This document shows positions 37,085-45,382 of a stretch of DNA of 64,000 nt, piece after piece. This DNA is from Clostridia bacterium. Lineage in GTDB: Bacteria; Bacillota; Clostridia; Oscillospirales; Acutalibacteraceae. Position numbers and translations under genes: made by a program. Positions within the stretch are counted from its first letter, which is position 1; every line of letters begins with the position of its first letter. The stretch covers positions 1 to 64,000 of the forward strand of contig JAFTWE010000014.1 in the NCBI GenBank assembly GCA_017465465.1. The letters run 5' to 3'. The notes under the pieces are model-generated. The model searched no databases. It had not been told where the DNA came from and saw only the letters and a program-made list of their open reading frames with translations.

Positions 37085-38515
37085 TTACACTCTTTTAAGG
37101 ATATCCTCAAATGTTTCCTTAATTACCTTCTGTGTGTTGGGTCCCATTGAGTTTGTTTCGTGATAATGTCTTCTGTCGAAGCGGTCACGGGCTGTGTTGA
37201 GGTATGGCTGAGTTTTGTTAAGAACAAAGTCATTAGGCGGAACACAGTAACCTGTCATATCGTTACTTACACCAAACACAACAAGGTTGGGGTCGTTTGC
37301 AACTTCAACCAAAGGAGTGGGGTTAGCGTCTTCACCAAGGCCTGTTGAAGAAATTTCTGCTTCGTCATATCCGCCGAAAACTGCTGACTGGAACATTTCA
37401 CCGGGGAGAAGAAGAATCTTCTGTGAGCCGATTTGCATATATGTCATTTCAGACTTAAGCGCAACGCCAAGCTCGCTGTCCTTTGACGGATAGGGGTCGT
37501 TGCTGAAGGTCTGGCGCATACCAAGAAGCATAAGAACATTGTTGTCAACAGGAAGATAAAACTTCTGCTGAACGATTGTCATTTCAGGCTCAAGCTCTTT
37601 GTCATTATCAATAGCAAGAGCGCCCTCTGCAAGCACCTTACCCTGAAGCTTGATGTTGTTGACATTGTCATTTTCATCAAAGTCAGCCATATCTACGCCG
37701 CCGATTGCACCGATACCAAACAATACATTTGCGCCGCAGGCTTCTTTGATGTTTTCACGCATAAAGTAAGGATATTCACCGCTGAGCATTCTGTTGCCGC
37801 CGCCAAGTGAATTGGGGTGAGCTGAGAAGTTAAGAATCCAGGTTTCTTTACTGCCGTCTTGAGGAACAAAGCGGATACGGGTGAGGGTTTCATTAAGGCC
37901 CTTTGTTGCACGGCCTGTCTGCTGAGCGCCTTTGAGATACTTAGTGCCAAGGTAAAGCTTGCCTGATTTTCTGTTGGCATAAGCCTCTTTGCTGACCTTA
38001 ACCATAGTGTTCATAAGCATATCCATATAGTCAGGGTCTTTACCGTCAGAAGGAATTGAAGCAAAAGGCTTGCCCCAATAGCCGAGGGTGTCAATACCTG
38101 AATGGCTGTGGGTTGCGCTGATGTTAATGCACTTACATCCAACTTCTTTTGCAAAATCAGCAAGCATTGAACGCACTTTCATAACCTCGATATTTGTCAT
38201 ACCGACGATATCTGCGCCAATCCAGAGAATACCTTCTTCATTTCCGCAGTCAATCCAAACCGCAGAGGCATAAACAGGAGAAAGCACGCCTTCCATCTTA
38301 TGACCTGAGCCGTGACCTGCAATCCAGTATGTAGTGTCTTTGGTTAAATCAGGCATAATCTCTGCAGTTGAAAAGCCAACGCTGTAGCCTGCGCCCTTAA
38401 TAACTGTGGGCTGAACTTTTTCGATAGGGTCGGCGGTTTTGCTTTTGCCAATCTTTTTGCCGTAGCCGGAAACAATTTTAACTATGCCTTTTGAAACTAA
38501 ATCCATAATATCCAT
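37085..38515 (-). CDS. Neutral/alkaline non-lysosomal ceramidase-like protein
   Basis: 476-residue protein resembling the N-terminal catalytic domain of neutral ceramidases (PF04734 type): GYSVGFSTAEIMPDLTKDT near residue 45, a GHGSGHKMEG segment near residue 67 and ISATHSHSGIDTLGYWG near residue 135, whose His residues would bind zinc. Neutral ceramidases are secreted and larger, with a C-terminal immunoglobulin-like domain; here there is no signal peptide and that domain is missing or short. Amide hydrolysis of an N-acyl lipid or sugar is plausible but the substrate is unknown. It follows the LCP gene by 12 bases, suggesting an envelope-related job. Confidence 0.72.
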   Translation of the reverse strand: MDIMDLVSKGIVKIVSGYGKKIGKSKTADPIEKVQPTVIKGAGYSVGFSTAEIMPDLTKDTTYWIAGHGSGHKMEGVLSPVYASAVWIDCGNEEGILWIGADIVGMTNIEVMKVRSMLADFAKEVGCKCINISATHSHSGIDTLGYWGKPFASIPSDGKDPDYMDMLMNTMVKVSKEAYANRKSGKLYLGTKYLKGAQQTGRATKGLNETLTRIRFVPQDGSKETWILNFSAHPNSLGGGNRMLSGEYPYFMRENIKEACGANVLFGIGAIGGVDMADFDENDNVNNIKLQGKVLAEGALAIDNDKELEPEMTIVQQKFYLPVDNNVLMLLGMRQTFSNDPYPSKDSELGVALKSEMTYMQIGSQKILLLPGEMFQSAVFGGYDEAEISSTGLGEDANPTPLVEVANDPNLVVFGVSNDMTGYCVPPNDFVLNKTQPYLNTARDRFDRRHYHETNSMGPNTQKVIKETFEDILKRV

Positions 38516-38527
38516 AAATAAGCCTCC

Positions 38528-40162
38528 TTATTCTTGTAATTCATTGTTATCAGCAGTAGGTTCCTGCTGTGTGGTTGTTGAGCTTGTGCTCGACGGTATT
38601 GACGGAATCAGATTTTCAAGTCCGCTTGGTATTGACGGAATCAGATTTTCAAGAGGATTTGACTGTGATTCGCTTGTTGAAGACTCCTCCTGCGAGGTTG
38701 ACTCGCTTGGATTTGTGCTTGAATAAATGTATTGTGAGGTTGAGCTCGGCACATAGTTTGAGCCCGAATTAGATGAAGGTGAATTGCTTGTGGGGTTCCT
38801 CTTTGCGTTTGTAAAATCCAAAGCAGATTTTCTGTCACTTTCAAGAATGATGTTTGTTTCACCGTAAACTGCTTTTTGAAGCTTCTGAGCGCAAATAGGA
38901 TAGTCCACAATCCATACCCACTGGTTACGGGCAGAAGAGGTGTTAACATAAGCCGAAGCCATTTCAACACCCTGCTCCTGAGGAAGAGTTATTTCGGTGA
39001 TTTCATATTTCATCCAGCCCTGAGTAACAGCAGTTGCAAGAAGTGAAATTACCTCAGGCTGAGTGTAGCCTGTTCTGATAAATTCAGCCGTCTGCTTGTA
39101 TGCGTTTACAAGTTGACCGCTCGAAGCGGTTTTAGCACTTGCCATCAATGCCTTAATAATCTTACGCTGACGCTCTGTTCTGTTAACATCGCTGTCAAGC
39201 TTTCTGATACGGCTGTAAATCAAAGCCTGTGTGCCGTTGAGCTTAACATCGTTACCGTAAGGGAAGTTTGTCTGCTTTGATGTTCTGCGGATAAACATTG
39301 CTTCGTTATATTCAACATCAACCGTTACGCCGCCCAAAGCATCAATAAGCTTTTTGAATGAAGCAAAGTCAACTGCAATATATTCGTCAATTTCAACCTT
39401 GAAATTCTTTTCAATGGTGTCAATCAAAGTTGCAGGGCCGCCGAGGCTGTATGCCGCATTAACCTTTTCGTATCTGCCCTTTGTTCCTCCTGATTGCTGA
39501 GGAATATCCATATAAATATAACTGTCTCTGAAGAAAGAGGTAAGGGTGATTTTCTGAGTTTTTTTGTTAATTGAAACGAGCATAATAGCATCCGCTCTGC
39601 CTGAAGAGGCTGTTCCTGTTTCAGAGTCAACACCGCAAAGCAAAACATTGAGAACATTTTTGCTGCGCATTTTGTCACCGCCGTTGTTTGCCCAGCTGTA
39701 AAGGAAATCATTCAGAGAGCTGGCATCGGTAACGTCGCCCATAGCCTCAAGGTTAACATCCTCGTCTTCAATAATTGCATCCGAGTTGTAGTCAACACCC
39801 GAATCGCCGTAATCTGCACCGTCAGTAACATGGAAAAGATATGCAACTGCCGCACCAAAAAGGAGAATTATTGCAACGATTATTGAAATTAAAAGAATTT
39901 TGAGGTTTTTGTAATTGTTCTTTTTAAAGAATGAGCCTGATTCTTTCTTTTTCATAGGCTTTTCCTCAATTATATCATCCGAATTAAATTCAGGTGTTTC
40001 ATCACCGTCATCATCTTCTTTATAGTTTATATACTTTCCGTATTTCTCCGTCAGGTCACTTAACTCCGCTTTTGAGGAATTTTCACGGGATTGCTGCTGG
40101 GCAACCCTTTTATTATATTCATCCTGTGTGCTGAAGAAATTTTCATCGTCCTTATTGTTCAA
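38528..40162 (-). CDS. LytR-CpsA-Psr (LCP) family protein
   Basis: LCP enzymes attach lipid-linked glycopolymers such as teichoic acids or capsule to peptidoglycan on the outer face of the membrane. 544 residues: cytoplasmic acidic region of about 85 residues, one transmembrane helix (about 88-112), a spacer, then the LCP domain (about 165-360) with the GRADAIMLVS motif, FFRDSYIYM and RIRKLDSDVNRTERQRK containing the phosphate-binding Arg residues. A Ser/Thr-rich tail of about 100 residues follows, with a tandem repeat of NLIPSIPSxxE. The start is a TTG; no in-frame ATG gives the intact N-terminus. It has its own promoter and runs into the ceramidase-like gene. Confidence 0.9.
   Translation of the reverse strand: MNNKDDENFFSTQDEYNKRVAQQQSRENSSKAELSDLTEKYGKYINYKEDDDGDETPEFNSDDIIEEKPMKKKESGSFFKKNNYKNLKILLISIIVAIILLFGAAVAYLFHVTDGADYGDSGVDYNSDAIIEDEDVNLEAMGDVTDASSLNDFLYSWANNGGDKMRSKNVLNVLLCGVDSETGTASSGRADAIMLVSINKKTQKITLTSFFRDSYIYMDIPQQSGGTKGRYEKVNAAYSLGGPATLIDTIEKNFKVEIDEYIAVDFASFKKLIDALGGVTVDVEYNEAMFIRRTSKQTNFPYGNDVKLNGTQALIYSRIRKLDSDVNRTERQRKIIKALMASAKTASSGQLVNAYKQTAEFIRTGYTQPEVISLLATAVTQGWMKYEITEITLPQEQGVEMASAYVNTSSARNQWVWIVDYPICAQKLQKAVYGETNIILESDRKSALDFTNAKRNPTSNSPSSNSGSNYVPSSTSQYIYSSTNPSESTSQEESSTSESQSNPLENLIPSIPSGLENLIPSIPSSTSSTTTQQEPTADNNELQE
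38595..38653 (-). repeat. 33-bp tandem repeat in LCP gene tail
   Basis: Two exact 26-base copies (38595-38620 and 38628-38653) with a 33-base period encode two LENLIPSIPS units in the extracellular tail. Confidence 0.85.
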
Positions 40163-40196
40163 ACTTCTTTCCCACCTTCACTATTATTCATAGTAT

Positions 40197-40225
40197 ATTA
40201 TAACACCCTGCCCTGCAAAACACAA
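40197..40225 (-). promoter_or_regulatory. Promoter of LCP-ceramidase operon
   Basis: TTGTGT, 17-base spacer, TATAAT on the minus strand, 35 bases before the TTG start. Confidence 0.55.
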
Positions 40226-40263
40226 CAGCAGAATGTAAAATAAATATGAATTTTGTCATAAAT

Positions 40264-40296
40264 AAAAGGCCTGCACCTTGCGGTACAAGCCTTAAT
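40264..40296 (-). terminator. Terminator of MFS transporter gene
   Basis: AAGGCxTGTACC pairs with GGTGCAGGCCTT imperfectly, followed by TTTATTT on the minus strand, ten bases after the stop. Confidence 0.7.
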
Positions 40297-40305
40297 AAAA
40301 TTTTA

Positions 40306-42174
40306 TCAGTCAGCGGACTCTTCTGCTTTATCGATAAGCTCCTGAGGAATTGCCTCACCGTGCTTAACAAACAAGAGCATAATAATTGCCGCGGCAAATA
40401 CAATCGGGCTGTAATAGAACAGCGACATATATGTGCCCGCAAACATTCTGATTGCGCCGTAAACGATTGGAGATGCAATCTGAGCGGAGAATGTTGCGGT
40501 GTAATAATAGCCTGTGAATGTTCCCACCTTTTCAACACCGCCGATTTCAAGAACAAGGGGAAGTGTGTTAACGGTGATAAACATATTGGCGGCACCGCCG
40601 AGAATGAGAACAGGGTAAATAAGAATGCTGAGGATTTTGGTAATATCCTTAACAGCGTCTGAAAGAGCCTGCAGAGCTGTGCCGAAAGAGGCATCTGCAT
40701 CAGTTTCAAGAATTGAGCTTGCAACGCTTACAACACCTGAATAAATGCTTTCACCTGCATTTTCTTTAAGATAATTATCAAACACAGCATAATTCTCATA
40801 AGCAGAAACATCAGAATTGCTTTCAAGAGCATTTCTGTATTCAATATAGCCGTCCATACTGAGAACAGAACCCTCGGGAAGCTCAACGCCCTCTGCCTTA
40901 GCCTTGTCAGAAAGCTCTGAGTTATATGTGTTAATCTGGTCATTAACTGCAATATAGGCGTTGTTAACGGCAACATAATCGTTAATTGAAAGATTGTTGT
41001 TGCCGAGCATTGAAACAAAAACACCAAAGAAAACTACAAATGCAGAAAGGAATATTGCAAGACCTGCAAGAATAGTCTTTTTTCTGCCGAATTTCTTACC
41101 GAACTTACCTGCCGGAAGAGCAGCGGCGGCTGAAACAACAGCAAAAATGAGCATAAGGATTGTTGCTTCTGATGTGATTTTATGAAGAATTTCTTCAGCA
41201 AAAAGTGAGAAGAAGGTTGTAATTGCATTTGTTCCGCAGAAGAGGAAGAAAAGGCAAGCGAGCATAAACATAAGGCTCTTCTTTTCGCCCTTTGAAAGCT
41301 TGATTGCTTTTTTAGCGGCTTTTTCAGCCTTTTTAGCTTCTTTTTCAGCCTGCTTTCTTGCTTTTGCGTCAGCATACTGATTTGCTTCACCCTTAAGCTT
41401 GATACTTGTGTCTTCTTCCTTAACGAAGAAAAGGAGAACAAGCATACCTGCAATCATAACGATTGAGCCGATGAGGAAAACATAAGGGAAAGAAAGAGTT
41501 TCGTCAGCTTTAATCTGCTCTTTTGTGTAGCCTGCAAAAAGAGTACACAAAGCAATACCGATTGTGCCGGCAATCATACCCACAGCGCTACCGAGACCGC
41601 CCATAAGGTTGATAACCGCATTACCCTCTGAGCGAAGCTCGGGAGGAGTAAGGTCAGGCATAAGAGCAACAACCGGAGCGCGCCAAAGTGACATAGAGAA
41701 TACGAAAAGAATAACGCAAACCATTGTCAATGCAAGGTTGTTGGTGTTGAGGGCAACAATAGGAATAAGGAAAAACAGCAAAGCAGAAATAGGAGCGCAA
41801 GAAACAATAAACGGACGGCGCTTACCTAATTTTGAATGGCAGTTGTCCGAAAGCTTACCGAATGTAGGCTGAAAAATAACACCAAAGATGTTATCAAATG
41901 TCATAATAATACCGATAAACAAAGGAACAAGAGTAAAGCCGCCGCCAACGAGGGCAACCTCTTCGCCCTGAGCTTCAGCAAACTTTGTTAAAAACGGCAT
42001 CTTTTCAACAAGGAAGTTACTCCAGTTCTGAACCATGTCACTGCCTGAAAGCAGCTTGTTCAAAATTTTGGTAATATATGGGTCATAAATTGCCCACGCG
42101 ATTGATGTAGCCAAAAAACCGAAGCCGGTTAATATAGTTTTAGGATAATTAAGCTTCTTAACTTTTTCTGACAA
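40306..42174 (-). CDS. MFS transporter, SLC45/GPH-like
   Basis: 622-residue twelve-helix transporter, long for the family. The N-terminal half resembles SLC45-type sugar transporters: WAIYDPYITKIL in helix 1, a QPTFGKLSDNCHSKLGKRRPF cytoplasmic loop near residue 105 with the classic basic signature, and WRAPVVALMPDLTPPELRSEGN near residue 165. A charged, Lys/Ala-rich cytoplasmic loop (about 265-300) separates the halves. A second insertion of about 100 residues (about 405-520) lies between late helices and looks extracellular. Sugar or glycoside import is likely; the substrate is unknown. The TTG start has GGAGTG nine bases upstream. Confidence 0.8.
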   Translation of the reverse strand: MSEKVKKLNYPKTILTGFGFLATSIAWAIYDPYITKILNKLLSGSDMVQNWSNFLVEKMPFLTKFAEAQGEEVALVGGGFTLVPLFIGIIMTFDNIFGVIFQPTFGKLSDNCHSKLGKRRPFIVSCAPISALLFFLIPIVALNTNNLALTMVCVILFVFSMSLWRAPVVALMPDLTPPELRSEGNAVINLMGGLGSAVGMIAGTIGIALCTLFAGYTKEQIKADETLSFPYVFLIGSIVMIAGMLVLLFFVKEEDTSIKLKGEANQYADAKARKQAEKEAKKAEKAAKKAIKLSKGEKKSLMFMLACLFFLFCGTNAITTFFSLFAEEILHKITSEATILMLIFAVVSAAAALPAGKFGKKFGRKKTILAGLAIFLSAFVVFFGVFVSMLGNNNLSINDYVAVNNAYIAVNDQINTYNSELSDKAKAEGVELPEGSVLSMDGYIEYRNALESNSDVSAYENYAVFDNYLKENAGESIYSGVVSVASSILETDADASFGTALQALSDAVKDITKILSILIYPVLILGGAANMFITVNTLPLVLEIGGVEKVGTFTGYYYTATFSAQIASPIVYGAIRMFAGTYMSLFYYSPIVFAAAIIMLLFVKHGEAIPQELIDKAEESAD

Positions 42175-42206
42175 GGTACATCACTCCTTTTCTTTTTGAT
42201 GAATTT

Positions 42207-42235
42207 ATAATAACAGAAATTAAAAAATTTGGCAA
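42207..42235 (-). promoter_or_regulatory. Promoter of MFS transporter gene
   Basis: TTGCCA, 17-base spacer, TATTAT on the minus strand, 33 bases before the start. Confidence 0.5.
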
Positions 42236-42296
42236 TACTCTTTTTCTTTTTCATAAAATATTACTGTTTTATTATGCCCGATATAAGCAAATATCA

Positions 42297-42329
42297 CAAA
42301 AAAAAGACGGCGTGGATTTCACGCCGTCT
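42297..42329 (-). terminator. Intrinsic terminator of rpmH-rnpA-yidD-yidC-khpB
   Basis: Perfect ten-bp stem AGACGGCGTG/CACGCCGTCT with a five-base loop and a run of eight or nine T residues on the minus strand. Confidence 0.93.
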
Positions 42330-42338
42330 GAGTATTTC

Positions 42339-43265
42339 TTATTCCTGAGGCTTTTTAGGCTCAATTTTGCCGTAAAGGCTTCCGCCGATATCTGAGCGGG
42401 GAGCTCTTGCGGGCTTTGATTCAGCTGAAGAATAGTTGTTTCTTCTTCTGTAATCGTTTCTGCCGTTTCTTCCTCTGCCGGGGTTTGTGGGCTTAAAGCC
42501 TTCTGCAAGGGTGATAACAACCTTGCGGTCTGACTCACTGCCGACTGAATGAGAGCTAACACCCTCAATTTCCTGAACAGTTGTGTGAATAATTCTTCTC
42601 TCGTAAGGATTCATCGGGTCAAGAACAACATTTCTGCCGTATTTCTTAACTCTTTCTGACTGCTTTTTAGCAAGCTCACGCAGAGTATCTTCACGCTTCT
42701 GGCGGTAGTTGCCTGCGTTGATTGAAACTCTTCTGTAATCATCCTTACCCTTGTTGATAACAAGTCTTGTAAGGTACTGGATTGCATCGAGTGTTTCACC
42801 GCGGCGGCCGATGATGTAGCCGTAGCCGTTGCCGCAATCAAGGTCAAGGCTGATGCTTTCATCGTCTTCTGTTACATTGATTTCAACATTTTCAACGCCC
42901 ATACCCTTTAGGATTGATGCAACATAATCCTTGGCAACCTGACCCATATCGGTAGTAACGCCTGTGTATGCTTTAGGCTCTGTTTCTGCAGCCTTTTCAA
43001 CTGCAGGCTTAGCCTTCTTTTCTTCTTTTTTCTGAACGGGTTTTTCTTTTGCAACCTTTTCAACGGGTGCTTTCTTTTCTTCGGGAGCTTCATAAAAAGC
43101 TCTTGCTTTAGCGGGTGCACCGCCGAAAAGACCTAATGTCTTTTTCTTGGGGAGCTCTAAAATCTCAGTGCTTACATCTGCATCCCAGGGTGCACCGAGA
43201 GCTGTTTTAGCGGCTTCAATAGCCTCTTCAACAGTAGCTCCTGTTCCAATAGCTTCTTTTATCAA
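42339..43265 (-). CDS. khpB: RNA-binding protein KhpB/Jag (EloR-type)
   Basis: 308 residues with three parts: a Jag N-terminal domain (about 1-55: KEAIGTGATVEEAIEAA and the KKTLGLFG motif), a charged Lys/Glu/Ala linker, then KH (about 120-200, with GRRGETLDA in the GxxG position) and R3H (about 205-265) domains. The tail is Arg-rich. KhpB binds RNA and with KhpA influences cell elongation and division in Firmicutes. The start is TTG at 43265 behind GGTGG; the frame extends further upstream but has no ribosome-binding site and would overlap yidC. This is the standard place, after yidC. Confidence 0.9.
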   Translation of the reverse strand: MIKEAIGTGATVEEAIEAAKTALGAPWDADVSTEILELPKKKTLGLFGGAPAKARAFYEAPEEKKAPVEKVAKEKPVQKKEEKKAKPAVEKAAETEPKAYTGVTTDMGQVAKDYVASILKGMGVENVEINVTEDDESISLDLDCGNGYGYIIGRRGETLDAIQYLTRLVINKGKDDYRRVSINAGNYRQKREDTLRELAKKQSERVKKYGRNVVLDPMNPYERRIIHTTVQEIEGVSSHSVGSESDRKVVITLAEGFKPTNPGRGRNGRNDYRRRNNYSSAESKPARAPRSDIGGSLYGKIEPKKPQE

Positions 43266-43296
43266 AATTACACCACCTATGATGATTATTGTCTGA

Positions 43297-44298
43297 TTAT
43301 TTGTTTTCGGTGTAGTCTGCTGTCTGTTTAAGGCTGTTTTCTCTTGAACGGCGTTCAATGGTTTCTTTAACCATAAGCTTTGCAATTTCCACCTGCGGAC
43401 CGCGGAATTTCTTCATAAGGTAGCTCTGAACGGTTGAATAGATGTTAGAAACAATCCAGTAAACACCAATACCTGCAGGGAAAAGGAAAGTGAAGTAAAC
43501 TGACATCAACGGCATAAATACAGTCATACAGCCGTTACCCGGTGCTTTTGCCATTGAGGGATTCATCTTTTTCTGCTGAGCCTGCATAATAAATGTCTGA
43601 GCAAATGAAGTCAAGCCCGAAAGAATCGGAATAATCCAATATCTGTTAAACTCTTTGAAATTAGGCTTAACACCTAACTGCAAGCCAAAAATCTCAAACT
43701 TCTTTTCAGCAACAAATTCGCTGATTGCGCCAATGGTTTCTGTACTTACTTTTCCTGCAAGAGAATCCTTAAATAAATCAAAATGCTGAATGATATACAT
43801 CGGATAATATCTTTCAGAGCCTTTTTTAATGAGAGAGCTTATGGCTTCTTCAGGTGAAGCCTCCGCAAACTTAACAAAAAGTTCCTGAATAATGCTGATT
43901 TCATCAACACTCAAGCCCAATGCATAGCGCAACGGGTTATACATAACACCGAAAAGGCCGATAATAATCGGCATCTGAATAAGCATGGGAAGACAACCGG
44001 CTGACATAGGGTTATAGCCCTCACGCTGATACAAAGCCTGGGTTTCTTCCTGAATCTTCTGCTGATTGCCTGCATATCTTTCCTGAATTCTTCTGATTTT
44101 AGGAGCAAGGCGCTGCTGCTTTGCCATACCTCTCTGCTGAGAGATTGTGGTCGGCAATGTGATGGTACGCGCCAGAATAGTAAACAAAATAAGAGCCAGG
44201 CCATAACCGCCTACACCACCTACAAATTTGTAGATAGCTAACATTATATAGCCGAAAATCGGGCTGATGTAATCGTAAAACCAGTTGTATAAGGCCAT
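43297..44298 (-). CDS. yidC: Membrane protein insertase YidC
   Basis: 333-residue Oxa1-type insertase. The Gram-positive form is seen: no large periplasmic domain, five helices, a basic cytoplasmic loop after the first helices (GMAKQQRLAPKIRRIQERYAGN near residue 60) and YNPMSAGCLPMLIQMPI near residue 95. An extra loop of about 90 residues (roughly 125-215) between helices 2 and 3 is larger than usual. A lipoprotein lipobox, common in SpoIIIJ/YidC1, is absent. It sits in the conserved rpmH-rnpA-yidD-yidC-khpB order. Confidence 0.93.
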   Translation of the reverse strand: MALYNWFYDYISPIFGYIMLAIYKFVGGVGGYGLALILFTILARTITLPTTISQQRGMAKQQRLAPKIRRIQERYAGNQQKIQEETQALYQREGYNPMSAGCLPMLIQMPIIIGLFGVMYNPLRYALGLSVDEISIIQELFVKFAEASPEEAISSLIKKGSERYYPMYIIQHFDLFKDSLAGKVSTETIGAISEFVAEKKFEIFGLQLGVKPNFKEFNRYWIIPILSGLTSFAQTFIMQAQQKKMNPSMAKAPGNGCMTVFMPLMSVYFTFLFPAGIGVYWIVSNIYSTVQSYLMKKFRGPQVEIAKLMVKETIERRSRENSLKQTADYTENK

Positions 44299-44300
44299 TT

Positions 44301-44555
44301 TTAAACTCCTTTATGTCTATGCTTGCAATCGCACTTTTCTTTTTTGGGAGGGACCGGGTCATATCCGCCCTTAAAAAGTCGGTTGCAGCGCAAAATCCTC
44401 CACGCCGCAAGCAATGACCCTTTTATCGGTCCGTGAATCTCAATCGCCTCAACCGCATAATGAGAGCAGGTGGGATAATACCTGCACATGGGAGGCAATA
44501 TGGGGGAAATAAATTTCTGGTAGAAGCGAATTATTGCAATAAGCACTTTTTTCAT
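44301..44555 (-). CDS. yidD: Membrane protein insertion efficiency factor YidD
   Basis: 84-residue cysteine-rich protein with the full YidD pattern: RFYQKFISP, then [26 protein letters not shown] and GGYDPVP. It assists YidC-dependent insertion at the inner face of the membrane. Two bases separate it from yidC, and it overlaps the end of rnpA by four bases (ATGA type), so it is translationally coupled. Confidence 0.95.
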   Translation of the reverse strand: MKKVLIAIIRFYQKFISPILPPMCRYYPTCSHYAVEAIEIHGPIKGSLLAAWRILRCNRLFKGGYDPVPPKKEKCDCKHRHKGV

Positions 44556-44899
44556 CTTATTACACCTGCGCTTTTGAGTTGTTTTCGCATTATTTCCCTA
44601 ACCTTGGTGCTTTTGGAAACACCTGTTTTGTATCTCGCTACAAAAACAATATCCCAGCCGCCGCTGACTTCTTCTTCCAAATCACGGAAAGCTGCGGCGA
44701 TAACTCTTCGGCATCTGTTTCTCATAACAGCATTGCCGATTTTTTTACCTGTGGTTATTCCAACACGGCAAACGCCCGCGCGGTTATTTTTTAAAACATA
44801 GGTAACCAACGCAGGTTCGGAAAACGACTTCCCTCTTCCGTAAGCACGGCGGAAGTCGGTATTTTGCTTTAATTTAACTGTTTTGGGCAAAGTACTCAT
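44552..44899 (-). CDS. rnpA: Ribonuclease P protein component
   Basis: 115-residue basic protein that supports the RNase P RNA in 5' maturation of tRNAs. The family core [14 protein letters not shown] near residue 75 is the RNR motif; [13 protein letters not shown] near residue 15 and the [16 protein letters not shown] lead-in also match. It overlaps yidD and follows rpmH in the universal order. The RNase P RNA itself is not in this window. Confidence 0.95.
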   Translation of the reverse strand: MSTLPKTVKLKQNTDFRRAYGRGKSFSEPALVTYVLKNNRAGVCRVGITTGKKIGNAVMRNRCRRVIAAAFRDLEEEVSGGWDIVFVARYKTGVSKSTKVREIMRKQLKSAGVIR

Positions 44900-44923
44900 C
44901 CGTTCACCGCAGAATTTCAGGTA

Positions 44924-45058
44924 TTAGTAAGTAAGCTGCTTTCTGCCCTTAGCTCTGCGACGAGAGAGAACCTTACGGCCGTTTCTGTCTGCCATTCTCT
45001 TACGGAAACCGTGCTCCATCTTTCTGTGACGCTTCTTTGGTTGATAAGTTCTTTTCAT
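44924..45058 (-). CDS. rpmH: 50S ribosomal protein L34
   Basis: 44-residue, very basic protein ([20 protein letters not shown] at the start, [18 protein letters not shown] at the end), the exact size and sequence pattern of L34. AGGAGGT-like site precedes the ATG. It is the first gene of the rnpA-yidD-yidC-khpB operon and is divergent from dnaA, the usual arrangement near a replication origin. Confidence 0.97.
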   Translation of the reverse strand: MKRTYQPKKRHRKMEHGFRKRMADRNGRKVLSRRRAKGRKQLTY

Positions 45059-45150
45059 TCTTCTGACCTCCAATCAAATTAAGTTATCTCCAACGCCTGA
45101 GGTGTTCAGGCGCGAAAAAGCATACTGATAACCAGTATTCGCAGTTTAGT

Positions 45151-45179
45151 ATTATATAACATTGTTTGTCCATTGTCAA
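45151..45179 (-). promoter_or_regulatory. rpmH: Sigma-A promoter of rpmH operon
   Basis: Perfect TTGACA, 17-base spacer, perfect TATAAT on the minus strand, about 93 bases before rpmH, leaving a long leader. Confidence 0.85.
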
Positions 45180-45297
45180 TCTTTTTTTGCTTTTAGGCAG
45201 GTTAATTTCCGTTTTGTTTTCTTTTTTAAAAATATTAAAGCTGAAAAATCATAACCGCAAGGCTTAATTTTCATATAATTTGTATATAAGATTTTAA

Positions 45298-45326
45298 TTG
45301 AAAAAACAAATCAGTTATGATATAAT
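45298..45326 (+). promoter_or_regulatory. dnaA: Sigma-A promoter of dnaA
   Basis: TTGAAA, 17-base spacer, perfect TATAAT on the plus strand, 56 bases before the dnaA start. Confidence 0.75.
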
Positions 45327-45382
45327 AAATCAGTATCGTCAAAAAGTATGTTCAGAATAAATAAAAGAGGAGGAGAAGTTAA

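Larger units (their letters stand above)
45059..45382. other. rpmH-dnaA divergent intergenic region
   Basis: 324 AT-rich bases holding both divergent promoters. I looked for DnaA boxes (TTATCCACA) on both strands and found no exact copy; TTATCTCCA near 45084 is the nearest. A role as oriC is therefore not supported by box clusters here, even though gene order resembles one. Confidence 0.6.

Noticed and set aside
45059..45382. Chromosome origin (oriC) call
   Set aside because: Gene order fits, but I found no exact DnaA box or box cluster, so I describe it only as an intergenic region.
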